Virus record (IMG/VR): IMGVR_UViG_3300021376_000201
Coordinates: 1 to 33,282 of that record
Reading direction: 5' to 3' (one strand)
Origin: a virus
Length of the DNA stretch: 33,282 nucleotides
Under the pieces are notes generated by a model. That model was not told the DNA's origin. It did no database searches and saw only the letters and a list, made by a program, of their open reading frames with translations. Of the stretch, positions 1-8,410 are shown piece by piece. The translations under genes and the position numbers were made by a program. Within the stretch, counting starts at the first letter, position 1; every line of letters starts with the position of its first letter.

Positions 1-166
1 ACGCCTTCATGCTTGCTTCCTGCGTAACCACATCGCCAGTCTGATCTAGGTTGTCTAATGTTGCAAAACCTGAGACTGTTCTTTTTTCTCTGTTGACCTT
101 CGTGAACGGAACTGATAAATTAATAACGTTTCCGTTAGAAGACCAATGGGATTTTTCAATGGTCAT
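1..166 (-). CDS. Prohead protease-like protein, N-terminal part only
   Basis: Partial gene running off the left edge; 55 residues are visible from the ATG at 166. It begins MTIEKSHWSSNGNVINLSVPF and contains VSGFATLDNLDQTGDVV. The pattern 'xVxGxAxxxxxDxxGDVV' is typical of the start of phage prohead serine proteases of the XkdF/HK97 type, which cleave scaffold and capsid proteins during head maturation. Its position directly after the portal gene is the usual place for this function. No Shine-Dalgarno sequence is visible; a TATAAT lies 8 bases upstream of the ATG, so the mRNA may have almost no leader. The catalytic residues lie outside the window, so the call rests on the N-terminal motif and synteny. 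Confidence 0.6.
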   Translation of the reverse strand, partial: MTIEKSHWSSNGNVINLSVPFTKVNREKRTVSGFATLDNLDQTGDVVTQEASMKA

Positions 167-174
167 ATGTGTAT

Positions 175-180
175 ATTATA
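175..180 (-). promoter_or_regulatory. -10 box (TATAAT) for the protease-like gene
   Basis: On the minus strand TATAAT ends 8 bases before the ATG at 166. No ribosome binding site lies between, which fits a near-leaderless transcript. No convincing -35 was found. Confidence 0.4.
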
Positions 181-221
181 GGCTTTTATATATCTAAAGG
201 CAAATAACTAGTTGAGTAGGA

Positions 222-1802
222 CTACTCGACTTGTCTGCCGTCACCCTTTGCATTTCTACCTTCCCCTGAATTATCTGGGGAATTTGCTTCACGCTCCTGA
301 TCCCTGGTTCTGCTATTTAAAGCTTCAGCTTTAATTTCGGCGGCCTTAGCAGCTAAATCTACTACCTCGTCTCCGCCTTCTCTTGGGACCATACCCTTTC
401 TAATTCTAATTTCATTAGGGGTAACTACTTGTAATCTTAAATATCTTTCATCAATTTTAGACTGAGTATCTTCATCGGTTAAACTTAATTCATTAAATTT
501 AAGAACTAGGGCATCAGTCATTTCTTGAATAATTTTATTTAATTTCTTTTCAAGAATATCTTGCGATGGACGGCATACCTGCTCCTTAAATGTCTTATCG
601 GCATCCCTAGCATTTGCCAAAGATATTCCAGTAGCCGTTCCAATTTTATTAATTGGAACTCTGTGTGCCATCAATATTTCATCTCTATTTGCTTGACGAT
701 AAACATTAAATGAAGACTCTTGTGCGCCCGCCTCAATTGGTTCCATCTTAAATTCTGTTTTAGAATCTGGAGAATCTGGTGGCAATGGAATATATAGAGA
801 TCTGTGGTTTTTGCCACGAAGCCCAACTTGGAAAAATTCTAGCAACTTACGCTCAGATTCAGGAGATAATTTTGCTCCCTTAACCGTAATAATGTAGCGA
901 GGGACTGCCTTGTTTTCAAAATAATCTAAGTTATATTTGCCAGCAAACTCATTTCCTGCCATAGCATTTTGTGCTGCAATAATATCTGGAATTCCATAAT
1001 AGTTATTCTTAGGTGTATATTTCTTCAAGTGAATAAGTTCATTAGGACGATCTGTTGCGCCTGCTATTGGATTAGGAGTTTCGGTGTCTCCAAAATTACG
1101 GAAGAATACAGCCTTACCGTATAACAACTGCACAAAACCGTCTCTAAGGCGCCTTACACGCATTGTCTTTGAAGGGATGTGTCCGATGTACCCTATCTTG
1201 CCAGAAGTCGTTCTACCGACCTCTAGATAGCCATTACCAGTGGCTTCTACGTCAGTGTAGAACTTAATAAGTGTTTCTTTAAATGTTTCCTCTTCATTGC
1301 AATCTTCTAGCCACTCATGTAAATCTTGTTTAATTCTATTTAATTTTCTGCGGGCTCTTTCTAATTGTTTTTCATCATTAATACCATCTAACATATCTGT
1401 AGTTTTTCTAGATTCAATAAAATCAAATCCAAGGCCTACAATATTAGAAACCTTAGCATTAATTGCTGCATAATTATATGGGGAAATTTCATATATTGTG
1501 GATAAATAATCTAAATTATATTCAGGCATTACAAGATCAAATAGGGCATATCCGCTAACTGCCTGCTGAGTTAATAATTGCTGGGTTCCAGTTCCTTCGG
1601 TCCCGACAAATTTCTTTTGTATATCTCTGCTTGCTTTTCTTCTTAATGCTGGACTAAGTCCAGATAATTTTAAAAGCTCTTCGCCTTCTAGGGAAAATGA
1701 ATCATTGTTTTTTTGAGTTATACTAGAATTAAATCTAATCCAGTCTGTGATATTTGATATTTCTACATCATTTGACAATGTGTCTTCTTCGTACTCAATC
1801 AT
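222..1802 (-). CDS. Phage portal protein
   Basis: A 526-residue protein with the build of a PBSX/HK97-type portal, the dodecameric ring through which DNA enters the head and to which the neck attaches. Around residues 255-300 it has the family hallmark: LIHLKKYTPKNNYYGIPDI, then an Ala-rich helix (AAQNAMAGNEFAGKYN) and a Lys-Ala-Val-Pro-Arg strand. The later segment SLANARDADKTFKEQ corresponds to the helical region near the end of these proteins. The last 40 residues are charged and low in complexity. The ATG at 1802 follows an AAGGAAGGG ribosome binding site and overlaps the preceding gene by 8 bases. Portal followed by protease is normal phage order; a terminase upstream would be expected but is absent. 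Confidence 0.88.
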   Translation of the reverse strand: MIEYEEDTLSNDVEISNITDWIRFNSSITQKNNDSFSLEGEELLKLSGLSPALRRKASRDIQKKFVGTEGTGTQQLLTQQAVSGYALFDLVMPEYNLDYLSTIYEISPYNYAAINAKVSNIVGLGFDFIESRKTTDMLDGINDEKQLERARRKLNRIKQDLHEWLEDCNEEETFKETLIKFYTDVEATGNGYLEVGRTTSGKIGYIGHIPSKTMRVRRLRDGFVQLLYGKAVFFRNFGDTETPNPIAGATDRPNELIHLKKYTPKNNYYGIPDIIAAQNAMAGNEFAGKYNLDYFENKAVPRYIITVKGAKLSPESERKLLEFFQVGLRGKNHRSLYIPLPPDSPDSKTEFKMEPIEAGAQESSFNVYRQANRDEILMAHRVPINKIGTATGISLANARDADKTFKEQVCRPSQDILEKKLNKIIQEMTDALVLKFNELSLTDEDTQSKIDERYLRLQVVTPNEIRIRKGMVPREGGDEVVDLAAKAAEIKAEALNSRTRDQEREANSPDNSGEGRNAKGDGRQVE

Positions 1803-2142
1803 TTTGACCCTTCCTTAATTTAGCCGTTTCATCTTTATAAACACCTACATCTAATGGATCTGGTGTTAGGCCCCATCTTAGTCTCTGCTTTTGATACTCA
1901 AACTCTTCATCATCAATCTGCCTGCTTCCCTCAAGAAACTTTGGATTGCCTTCAGTAATTCCATATCCCCTTACTGCCTTGGCCAACAAATTGATTCTGT
2001 CTCTATTGTCTTTCATTGACGCTATTGAAAGGAAATTACCATCATCGTCGCCTATCCACCTGCCATCTGGCATTTCCCAGACGTACACGCCCAGCCTGGT
2101 TTCATTTTCTTTAACCTTTGCATTGATCTTTTTAATTTCCAT
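1795..2142 (-). CDS. Conserved small protein upstream of the portal, unknown function
   Basis: A 115-residue charged protein with no signal peptide or membrane segment. It contains RLGVYVWEMPDGRWIGDDDGN near the N-terminus and a Lys/Arg/Asp-rich C-terminal half. The function is not recognised. It overlaps the portal start by 8 bases, so the two are probably translated together, and a head or packaging role is plausible from position only. The ATG at 2142 has no Shine-Dalgarno sequence. Instead an extended -10 box (TGG-TAAAAT) ends 8 bases upstream, suggesting a transcript with a leader of only a base or two. Confidence 0.65.
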   Translation of the reverse strand: MEIKKINAKVKENETRLGVYVWEMPDGRWIGDDDGNFLSIASMKDNRDRINLLAKAVRGYGITEGNPKFLEGSRQIDDEEFEYQKQRLRWGLTPDPLDVGVYKDETAKLRKGQND

Positions 2143-2150
2143 AGGTAATC

Positions 2151-2159
2151 ATTTTACCA
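2151..2159 (-). promoter_or_regulatory. Extended -10 promoter (TGG-TAAAAT) for the 115-residue gene and portal
   Basis: The minus strand reads TGGTAAAAT, with 8 bases between the hexamer and the ATG at 2142. The TG motif one base before the hexamer marks an extended -10 promoter, which can work without a good -35. It would drive the small gene, portal and protease. Confidence 0.4.
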
Positions 2160-2182
2160 CTTTCGGTGCCTCAAGTCCAGCT

Positions 2183-2205
2183 TTTTGTCAATTAAAATGA
2201 CAAAA
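2183..2205 (-). terminator. Stem-loop directly after the LamG gene
   Basis: Eight-base inverted repeat TTTTGTCA / TGACAAAA with a 7-base loop, beginning one base after the stop codon of the 585-residue tail gene. The stem is AT-rich and no U-run follows, so it is at best a weak terminator or an mRNA-protecting hairpin. Confidence 0.3.
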
Positions 2206-3963
2206 CTATATATTATTTAACAGAACCCTGTCTCTAGAATATGTCTTGACTGCTTCTTCTGTGATCTGAATGACAGAATCACTAGCCTCAATAATATCTT
2301 TTCCAATATACAGGTTATAGTGTTTCAAGTGGTCTACTGACTCTAAATCATATATAGCTATATTTTGATAGGTATTATTATCTAGTACTCCTGATCTGTT
2401 CCCGCCATCCTGTTTCCCGTTTATCCAAATCTGGCCTGTCATTTCAGATGACGATTTTATAAGAATATAGTTAGGCTCATCAACATATAAATAGTTAGAG
2501 ATATTATTTTGAGAAGTTATATCTTGACCATTAACATACAAATTTGAGATATTTGTCTTTGTTATTGTGCCATTGGTGGCCCAATACAAAGATGACTCTA
2601 CCCCGTCTGTTTTATTGTAGAACAAATATCCAGAAGATAATGATTTTGGACAAAATATCATCTCAAGATAATTTATGTCTTTTAATGTATTTATATAAAA
2701 GACTGAATTATCAGGAGTAATTCCATTATCCTTTTCTCTTAATAATATATTTGAATTTGTGTTGGATATAGATATTTCCCATGAGTCTCCTAAATTTGGT
2801 TGCTCAACAGAAATTATACTGCCGCCGCCATGGGCTAAAAGCTTTTTCTCATCATAAAAATGTATTTTTATATAATACAATTCTGGAACATATTTTTCAG
2901 AATCATCAGATTCAAATGTTACTTTTATTGCTATAACTTTTTTATTTAAAAAATCAGAACCCTGGCTAAATCCAGGAAGAGCCTTACCGTTTTCACACTC
3001 TTGCCAAGTAGACTGATTATCTGTAGAAATATAAACTGACACTCCGTCACTAGCCAGTATTTCCAATTTGGAGGAAACAAAATTTTTCCAGTGTGGTAAG
3101 CTAATTACTTTTATAAATTCTCCATAACTTGAAGACGGGGAAAGATATAGGCTATTAGTATATTCTCTGTACAATATATTATCGTCTACGTGATATTGCC
3201 AATCTAACAGTGCTGGAAAAGACACGGTTGTGTTTATGTTCTGATACATTTCAGAAGCTTTAAAAATTTCTCCAGAGTCTGGCAAAACAATGTTTGACTC
3301 TGTGTTAGAAATAAAATTATTATAATGGTTTAGAATTTGATTAGGAGACAGGGAATATCTATAAATTGCTGGAGCATCTACAATAAAATATTTGTTTATA
3401 GGTGCTGGACCACAATTAAAAGACAAAGATTCGTTGGTAAAATTTATTTTTGATATTGATTTATTAGCAACTAAATTTCCGTTTAAATATAATGACATTG
3501 ATTTAACTGAGTATATAGCTACAACATGTAAAGACCTACTAGGATTTGGAACCGAATATTCAATCTGTTCTTGCTCTAATTTAAACACTATATTGCCATT
3601 ATCCCAATACACTCCTATTCCAGATGAGTCTGCTAATATTGGAGTTAATGTTGTTAAACTTTTAGGATGAAACCATATTTCAAGAGAGAAATCATTGTCA
3701 GAAGTTTTACCTGTTCCAAATCCTCCTACGCCATTCAGGCCACTAAAATCTTTAGTTATTGAAAATTCTAAATAATTTGTATTAGTTATTTTCGTAGCAC
3801 TAGATCCTCCAGAAACTATTGGAATTGAAGTATTTAATATATTGCCAACATAGCTTCCATTGTTGCCGCATCCAGAACTATCATATGCGACTGACCCAAC
3901 AACCTCATCAAGTTTCCAGAAACCTAGTGGGAGGTCTTTTAATACGTTATGATAATATGACAT
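2206..3963 (-). CDS. LamG/concanavalin-like minor tail protein
   Basis: A 585-residue protein with two laminin-G-like beta-sandwich segments. The first covers about residues 1-215 and begins YYHNVLKDLPLGFWKLDE, the usual start of phage LamG tail proteins; it includes DFSLEIWFHPKSL and LYLNGNLVA. The second covers about 400-570 and includes YLEMIFCPKSL and GQIWINGKQDG. A linker with GVSVYISTDNQSTW lies between. Such domains bind carbohydrates and are common at phage tail tips, so a receptor-binding or tail-tip role is likely. The start lacks a Shine-Dalgarno sequence: an extended -10 (TGA-TATAAT) sits exactly six bases before the ATG, which predicts a leaderless mRNA. It lies between an oxygenase gene and the portal block. 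Confidence 0.75.
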   Translation of the reverse strand: MSYYHNVLKDLPLGFWKLDEVVGSVAYDSSGCGNNGSYVGNILNTSIPIVSGGSSATKITNTNYLEFSITKDFSGLNGVGGFGTGKTSDNDFSLEIWFHPKSLTTLTPILADSSGIGVYWDNGNIVFKLEQEQIEYSVPNPSRSLHVVAIYSVKSMSLYLNGNLVANKSISKINFTNESLSFNCGPAPINKYFIVDAPAIYRYSLSPNQILNHYNNFISNTESNIVLPDSGEIFKASEMYQNINTTVSFPALLDWQYHVDDNILYREYTNSLYLSPSSSYGEFIKVISLPHWKNFVSSKLEILASDGVSVYISTDNQSTWQECENGKALPGFSQGSDFLNKKVIAIKVTFESDDSEKYVPELYYIKIHFYDEKKLLAHGGGSIISVEQPNLGDSWEISISNTNSNILLREKDNGITPDNSVFYINTLKDINYLEMIFCPKSLSSGYLFYNKTDGVESSLYWATNGTITKTNISNLYVNGQDITSQNNISNYLYVDEPNYILIKSSSEMTGQIWINGKQDGGNRSGVLDNNTYQNIAIYDLESVDHLKHYNLYIGKDIIEASDSVIQITEEAVKTYSRDRVLLNNI

Positions 3964-3969
3964 TTTTAT

Positions 3970-3978
3970 ATTATATCA
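3970..3978 (-). promoter_or_regulatory. Extended -10 promoter giving a leaderless LamG mRNA
   Basis: The minus strand reads TGA-TATAAT, then six bases, then ATG (start at 3963). Transcription would begin at or next to the A of the start codon. The same spacing is seen at 23634, 27035 and 28982. Confidence 0.55.
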
Positions 3979-3987
3979 GTATAGCTT

Positions 3988-4539
3988 TTATACCCAGTAT
4001 CCCTTTGCTATATACCTTGAGTTGTTTGTTGCTGGATTATGTTCTATTTTAAATGTAGAAGGAGAGATTATAATGCTGCCTGCCTCTGGTTTAAATGCAG
4101 GCCTACCAGATACAGTTACCTCTCCGCCATCAAATGAATTATTAATATATAGTCTTGCAGTATACCTACCATGTGATGTAAAAACATCATCAGTATTATT
4201 TTCATTAAACTTTTGAATAGAATATGTTGTTTCTAGGTTAACATCATCTTCAATGTTATTAAATATCTTATATTGTCCAAAACAATAGTGGAAAGTGGCT
4301 TTTAAATTATTTATTAAAAACAAAGCTCTTCCATCTATTGGTTTTTCTTTATCACTAAAATCTGAGGAAAAGATTTTTTCATATCCCCATTCTCTATCTT
4401 GCCAGCTACTAATTAAATTATCTTTAGATGGTTGAGATTCCGTCTCTTCAATAAATTGTATATAATTACCTATTTCTTGAAGACAATAAGTAAAATAAAA
4501 AACTTTTGGAGAAAGTTCTTGAAAAACATACATTGCCAT
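3988..4539 (-). CDS. Degenerate 2OG-Fe(II) oxygenase-like protein, metal site incomplete
   Basis: A 183-residue member of the oxygenase family that fills this region, recognisable by its N-terminal ELSPKVFYFTYCLQEI block and C-terminal core (RLYINNSFDGGEV, then KPEAGSIIISPSTFKIEHNP, then SRYIAKGYW). Active family members bind iron with His-x-Asp plus a distal His. Here the first motif reads SHGR (H123-G-R125), so the Asp ligand is missing. The distal His (H167) and the 2-oxoglutarate-binding Arg (R175) are still present. It is also the shortest of the upstream cluster. It may be a non-catalytic subunit or a decaying copy. It is the last oxygenase gene before the LamG gene. Confidence 0.7.
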   Translation of the reverse strand: MAMYVFQELSPKVFYFTYCLQEIGNYIQFIEETESQPSKDNLISSWQDREWGYEKIFSSDFSDKEKPIDGRALFLINNLKATFHYCFGQYKIFNNIEDDVNLETTYSIQKFNENNTDDVFTSHGRYTARLYINNSFDGGEVTVSGRPAFKPEAGSIIISPSTFKIEHNPATNNSRYIAKGYWV

Positions 4540-4551
4540 GATTTTATCTTT

Positions 4552-5268
4552 CTAGGCTGGAACAAAAACGCCGTCTACGAATTGTCCTTTGTTTAACCAA
4601 AATGATGGAACCATATATTTATTTCCGCTTTTTATTAAATGAGCTGTATGGCTATATGGATCTACTGATGGAAATATAATTACGCTACCAGCTTCTGGTT
4701 TAACGTGAAACATTATTCTATTATGATTTAGCGGACTATTAAAATCTTCAGCTGCGGCATCGTCTGTAGAAGTAAGAACTCCATCTTTAACATTAAAAGA
4801 AAGTTCTCCCCCCTCATAGTCGTCGTTTAGATACATTACCAAAGAATATCTTAATCTCTTATCTCCTTCTTGCTGATCAAAATGAGACCCCATAAAGGTT
4901 CCTGGCATATACTTTTTAATCGCAGTATCTGTCATCAATATTATTTTAGCATCATCATTTACCTTCTGTGCGTAATCTTCGCAAACTGCCTTCATGCCGT
5001 CAAAAATTTGACTATATATATACTTGGCCTCATCAAGAACATCGTCTTTACATTCTTTTAATACCTGCTCGATGGACAAACATTTAATTCTTTTATGTTC
5101 TCCATAGACATACATTTCTCCACTACATGCTGACCACTCTTCCCATTTAGTAATAAAGTCTGAAAAGTTGTCTGCTTGAGTAGATTCAATTAAATTAATT
5201 AATTTTTTTGGATCCTCAATTACGTTTTTATAATAATAAACATTGTCAAAAAGTTTTTCTGCTATCAT
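4552..5268 (-). CDS. Prolyl-4-hydroxylase-like 2OG-Fe(II) oxygenase
   Basis: A 238-residue non-haem iron oxygenase. Enzymes of this fold use O2 and 2-oxoglutarate to hydroxylate a substrate, releasing succinate and CO2. The iron ligands are H129-x-D131 (GSHFDQQEGD) and H207 (YSHTAH), and the 2-oxoglutarate anchor is K217 (GNKYMVPSFW). Between them is the family block SLVMYLNDDYEGGELSF. The N-terminal 115 residues begin with LFDNVYYYKNVIEDPKKL and are shared with several neighbours but not assigned to a known domain. A good GGAGG ribosome binding site precedes the ATG. It is closest in motif to the next gene (269 residues). The substrate is unknown. Confidence 0.88.
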   Translation of the reverse strand: MIAEKLFDNVYYYKNVIEDPKKLINLIESTQADNFSDFITKWEEWSACSGEMYVYGEHKRIKCLSIEQVLKECKDDVLDEAKYIYSQIFDGMKAVCEDYAQKVNDDAKIILMTDTAIKKYMPGTFMGSHFDQQEGDKRLRYSLVMYLNDDYEGGELSFNVKDGVLTSTDDAAAEDFNSPLNHNRIMFHVKPEAGSVIIFPSVDPYSHTAHLIKSGNKYMVPSFWLNKGQFVDGVFVPA

Positions 5269-5284
5269 TTTAACCTCCGAAAAT

Positions 5285-5293
5285 AGTATATCA
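5285..5293 (-). promoter_or_regulatory. Possible extended -10 promoter (TGA-TATACT)
   Basis: It lies between two oxygenase genes on the minus strand, 16 bases before the ATG at 5268, and is followed by a GGAGG ribosome binding site. No clear -35 is visible. It could give extra transcription of the last two oxygenases. Confidence 0.3.
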
Positions 5294-5295
5294 TA

Positions 5296-6105
5296 TTAAT
5301 TAAATAAATCCTCTTTATCTGGATAAACAAAGGTTGGTTCCCATTCTGGATCCTGTTTAAATAACACATCTTCTCCGCTTGGATCTATCCAAAACATTGG
5401 GAGCATATACTTCCATCCAGATTTAACTAAATGTGCAGTATGACTAAATGGAGCAGGTGAAGGAAAAATTACAATGCTTCCTGCCTCTGGTTTAATGTAA
5501 AAGTCATATCTTCCTTCGTTTTCTGGGTCAAGTAGGTCATCTTTTAACGCATTTTCAGTTCCAGTTATTACACCATCCCTAATGCTAAAAGAAAGTTCTC
5601 CACCTTCATAATCATCGTTTGGCCAAACAACTAATGAATACAAAAGTCTTGTATCGCCTTCTTGCGAATCATGGTGAACGCCCATATAATTTCCAGCACG
5701 GTATCTGTGAACCCCAAATTGTTCTAAAAGTATAAGTTCTTTTTCAATGCCTTGTTCTTTTTTGTAATCTTCACACACTAACCTTATTGCATTAAAAAGT
5801 GGATCTCTAATTTTCGCAAACATTTCTTTTGTTTCTTCAGAAACTTCTTTGTCAATATTATAAACATTATTTAAAAGACATAATTTTTTATAACCATAAA
5901 TGTATGGGTGCCCCATTGATCTATTTTCATCTACATCCCATCTATTCCAGGGAGTAAGAATTGGGTAGATATCTGGATAATTTTCAGAATCATTTACTAA
6001 ATCTAGCCACTCTTTTATATTAGGAATTGCATTTCTGTAATAATAAACTTGAGGATGTAGTTCTTCACGAATCATTCCGTTTTCTAAAACTGTTGTTTTT
6101 TTCAT
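5296..6105 (-). CDS. Prolyl-4-hydroxylase-like 2OG-Fe(II) oxygenase
   Basis: A 269-residue oxygenase with a complete active site: H144-x-D146 (GVHHDSQEGD), distal H222 (FSHTAH) and K232 (GWKYMLPMFW). The core block SLVVWPNDDYEGGELSF precedes IKPEAGSIVIFPS. The N-terminal half has the shared REELHPQVYYYRNAIPNIKEW block. It is very similar in layout to the 238-residue neighbour (same QEGD after the iron motif, same SHTAHLxKSG), which suggests a tandem duplication. The start follows the stop of the previous gene directly, with a GGAGGA ribosome binding site inside that gene's last codons. Substrate unknown. Confidence 0.88.
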   Translation of the reverse strand: MKKTTVLENGMIREELHPQVYYYRNAIPNIKEWLDLVNDSENYPDIYPILTPWNRWDVDENRSMGHPYIYGYKKLCLLNNVYNIDKEVSEETKEMFAKIRDPLFNAIRLVCEDYKKEQGIEKELILLEQFGVHRYRAGNYMGVHHDSQEGDTRLLYSLVVWPNDDYEGGELSFSIRDGVITGTENALKDDLLDPENEGRYDFYIKPEAGSIVIFPSPAPFSHTAHLVKSGWKYMLPMFWIDPSGEDVLFKQDPEWEPTFVYPDKEDLFN

Positions 6106-6867
6106 TTAATTTAGTCCTCCAGTTTTTAAAGCTACATCTTTTTTAGCAGTTTGATCTGGACCTGGCTGCATTCTTTCTCCACGTTCTTTCATTTCAGCCC
6201 ATTTTTCTGCATCCTCAGCTTGTCTTTTTCTTTGCTCAGCAATATCTTCTTCCCACAGTGCTCTTTTTTCTTCGCTATAATCTGCCTCTTCATTATCCCA
6301 AAAAGATCCTATAGTCCATCTTTCTCCGCTAATTATCATTTGAACTTCATGAATATTATGATGTCCTCCATTAAACGCTACCAACATTCCTGTTTTAGGT
6401 TGTATTGTAATATCATGGTCTCTAAAATTTAATGCCCCGCCTTCAAAATTATCATTTAAATAAAGAAATGCTGCCCATTTACTTCTTTCAAAAGAATTAT
6501 ATTCTTCTGAGTCAATTGCAGTATTGTCGGAATGGTATCCAGCGTATGCGCCTTCTACCCATTTTTGACAATGATAACTTACAAGCTTTACGGGTTTTCC
6601 TCTACAAATAGCGGTGGCTTCTTGAATTTTATCTTGAAGGGTTGTAAAAAAATCTGGTGGTAAATCAAATTTATCTTTATCCTCATCATCTGGTAAATTT
6701 GATGCAAACGAGTCGTAAAAAGAAATCGGCGCCCACAATAAACTTCCTTTTTCTGCAGAGTGCTCCCAATATTTTAAAACTTTATCGCATTCTTCTTTTG
6801 TAAGAAAATCTTCAAATATTAAAACATCTTCTTTAATTTTAGTTTGATTATTTAAATTATATGTCAT
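6106..6867 (-). CDS. Prolyl-4-hydroxylase-like 2OG-Fe(II) oxygenase with charged tail
   Basis: A 253-residue oxygenase. Iron ligands are H112-x-D114 (AGYHSDN) and H173 (NIHEV), with R183 as the 2-oxoglutarate anchor (GERWTIGSFW). This is closest to the textbook prolyl-4-hydroxylase arrangement (HEVxxxxxGxRW). The N-terminus has the short form EDVLIFEDFLTKEECDKVL rather than the long leader of its neighbours. After the core, residues 190-253 form a strongly charged, probably helical tail rich in Glu, Lys, Arg and Ala. The ATG at 6867 has a GGAGAG ribosome binding site and overlaps the end of the preceding gene. Substrate unknown. Confidence 0.88.
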   Translation of the reverse strand: MTYNLNNQTKIKEDVLIFEDFLTKEECDKVLKYWEHSAEKGSLLWAPISFYDSFASNLPDDEDKDKFDLPPDFFTTLQDKIQEATAICRGKPVKLVSYHCQKWVEGAYAGYHSDNTAIDSEEYNSFERSKWAAFLYLNDNFEGGALNFRDHDITIQPKTGMLVAFNGGHHNIHEVQMIISGERWTIGSFWDNEEADYSEEKRALWEEDIAEQRKRQAEDAEKWAEMKERGERMQPGPDQTAKKDVALKTGGLN

Positions 6868-7724
6868 TTTATTCTCTCCGCATTTTTATATATGTAATCA
6901 TAATCTAGGGTTTGGTATTTACCCTCTTTTCGTTCTTGTTTTGTTCTTTCTGACTCCATCTGTTGCCAAACGTCTTTACCATAAATAGACTCTTGATCTA
7001 ACCATTCTTTTGAACCCAAGTAATATCTTTGCCAGTGGTTTCTAATAAAATATTTTGGATTACCATAAACTTTTTTAACGCCATGTCTATATAATTCTCC
7101 TGGCTCTGAAAGATAGTTTGGATCACCAGCTGGAAAGACTAAAACATCTCCAGCTTTTGGTTTATAATAAAATAATTTATTGTCTCCTACCAAAAACTCT
7201 AGGCCTCCACCTTCGTAGTTATCGTTTAAATACATGGTACAGGTTACTGTAAATTTATATCCTCTGTGATTTTCATATTCCTGTTGATAATCTGTATGCA
7301 TATGCATTGCTAAATCAACGTTATTATCATCAATGCCGCCCTCTACTTCATACTTACAAATAGAAGGACCCATTAATTGCCAAAGATTCATCTGTTTGTC
7401 TTCAACTGAATCATGAACAATTTTGTCTTTTTCTATTGGCACATTATGTATTTCTGAATAATGTTGTGTTGTTAAATAAAAAACTTCTCTAACGTCATCC
7501 CACATTTCTTTTTCTTGCTTATTTCTTTCACTATCAGTTCCTCTATCAAAATTTAACATGTTTGTTTCTTTTCCAAAAGTGTACCATCCTTTCCAATCTC
7601 CTAGGATAGACCCTTCTGGATTTTGTTCTGATTCAATAATAACTTTTTTTAAAAGATTAAGATCTTTAAATGGATTCTTGTAAACAAAAATTTTTGGATA
7701 TATTTCTTCAAACTTTAGCGTCAT
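6864..7724 (-). CDS. 2OG-Fe(II) oxygenase
   Basis: A 286-residue oxygenase. An open frame extends upstream to 7820, but the ATG at 7724 is preferred: it has a GGAG ribosome binding site, forms an ATGA overlap with the previous gene, and puts the shared EIYPKIFVYKNPFKDLNLL block at the N-terminus. Iron ligands are H143-x-D145 (MHMHTDYQ) and H214 (YRHGV); the anchor is K224 or R228 (GNPKYFIRNHW). An insertion in the middle (about residues 100-140) makes it longer than its relatives. The core block is TMYLNDNYEGGGLEF. Substrate unknown. Confidence 0.85.
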   Translation of the reverse strand: MTLKFEEIYPKIFVYKNPFKDLNLLKKVIIESEQNPEGSILGDWKGWYTFGKETNMLNFDRGTDSERNKQEKEMWDDVREVFYLTTQHYSEIHNVPIEKDKIVHDSVEDKQMNLWQLMGPSICKYEVEGGIDDNNVDLAMHMHTDYQQEYENHRGYKFTVTCTMYLNDNYEGGGLEFLVGDNKLFYYKPKAGDVLVFPAGDPNYLSEPGELYRHGVKKVYGNPKYFIRNHWQRYYLGSKEWLDQESIYGKDVWQQMESERTKQERKEGKYQTLDYDYIYKNAERIK

Positions 7725-8410
7725 GGTTTTATTTCTCCAGTATGTTCTAGTATCTGCCAAAAAAATGGGGATGTAAATCTGCCGCCAGATATTACTGGCC
7801 TTACTCCATGGACATACCATCTATCTCCTGGGAAAAAGTATGCAGATCCTCCTACTGGCTTAAACTCTATTCCTTGCACTGGAAAAAATAATTCTCCGCC
7901 TTCATAGTCATCATTAAAATAAAATAGTGACGCTATGTCATAGTGAGGAAAATCATTTGGAGTTCCAGCATCTGGACCCTCGTGTAATTCTTTATCGGCA
8001 TGAGGATCTTGTCTTGCGCCAACTGGCCATCTAACTATTGCTGGACCAGTAGCCTGAACTTTAACATTAAAAAATTTTTCAACTTCTACCTGTAATCTTT
8101 GTATTAGCCCCTCAACAACATCTACAATTGTCGGGTCGTGAGATATTTCCATAGAAAGTCTTGTACACACCCTATCGGCCCATGCATTTGCATCATATAT
8201 TACAGTTCCATTTTCATTTTTATGAGAATTGGTTATATCCCAAGTCTGATTTGTTCTGGCAAAGTTAGTTAGTCTTTCTTTTTCATACTCGGTTAAAAAA
8301 TTAGGTAATTCAACAATATTTTCTTTTCCTTTACCAAAAAATCCAGATGGGGTAATAGAACCAAGGGACCTGTAATCGTGAGTATCGTTTGTATTAACCT
8401 GCTTTTGCAT
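7721..8410 (-). CDS. 2OG-Fe(II) oxygenase
   Basis: A 229-residue oxygenase with iron ligands H137-x-D139 (QDPHADKE) and H201 (YVHGV) and anchor R211 (GGRFTSPFFW). The core block is SLFYFNDDYEGGELFF, followed by FKPVGGSAYFFPG. Its N-terminus differs from the long-leader group: it begins with a disordered stretch, then ENIVELPNFLTEYEKERL, as in single-domain prolyl-4-hydroxylases. It overlaps the next oxygenase by four bases (ATGA), which indicates translational coupling. A ribosome binding site (AAGGAAA) precedes the ATG. Substrate unknown. Confidence 0.86.
   Translation of the reverse strand: MQKQVNTNDTHDYRSLGSITPSGFFGKGKENIVELPNFLTEYEKERLTNFARTNQTWDITNSHKNENGTVIYDANAWADRVCTRLSMEISHDPTIVDVVEGLIQRLQVEVEKFFNVKVQATGPAIVRWPVGARQDPHADKELHEGPDAGTPNDFPHYDIASLFYFNDDYEGGELFFPVQGIEFKPVGGSAYFFPGDRWYVHGVRPVISGGRFTSPFFWQILEHTGEIKP

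Noticed and set aside
211-230. Terminator at the portal stop codon
   Set aside because: The inverted repeat GTCGAGTAG / CTACTCAAC has one mismatch, a loop of only about four bases and no U-run.
7725-7820. Upstream extension of the 286-residue oxygenase
   Set aside because: The extension overlaps the preceding oxygenase by nearly 100 bases, while the ATG at 7724 has GGAG and an ATGA coupling.
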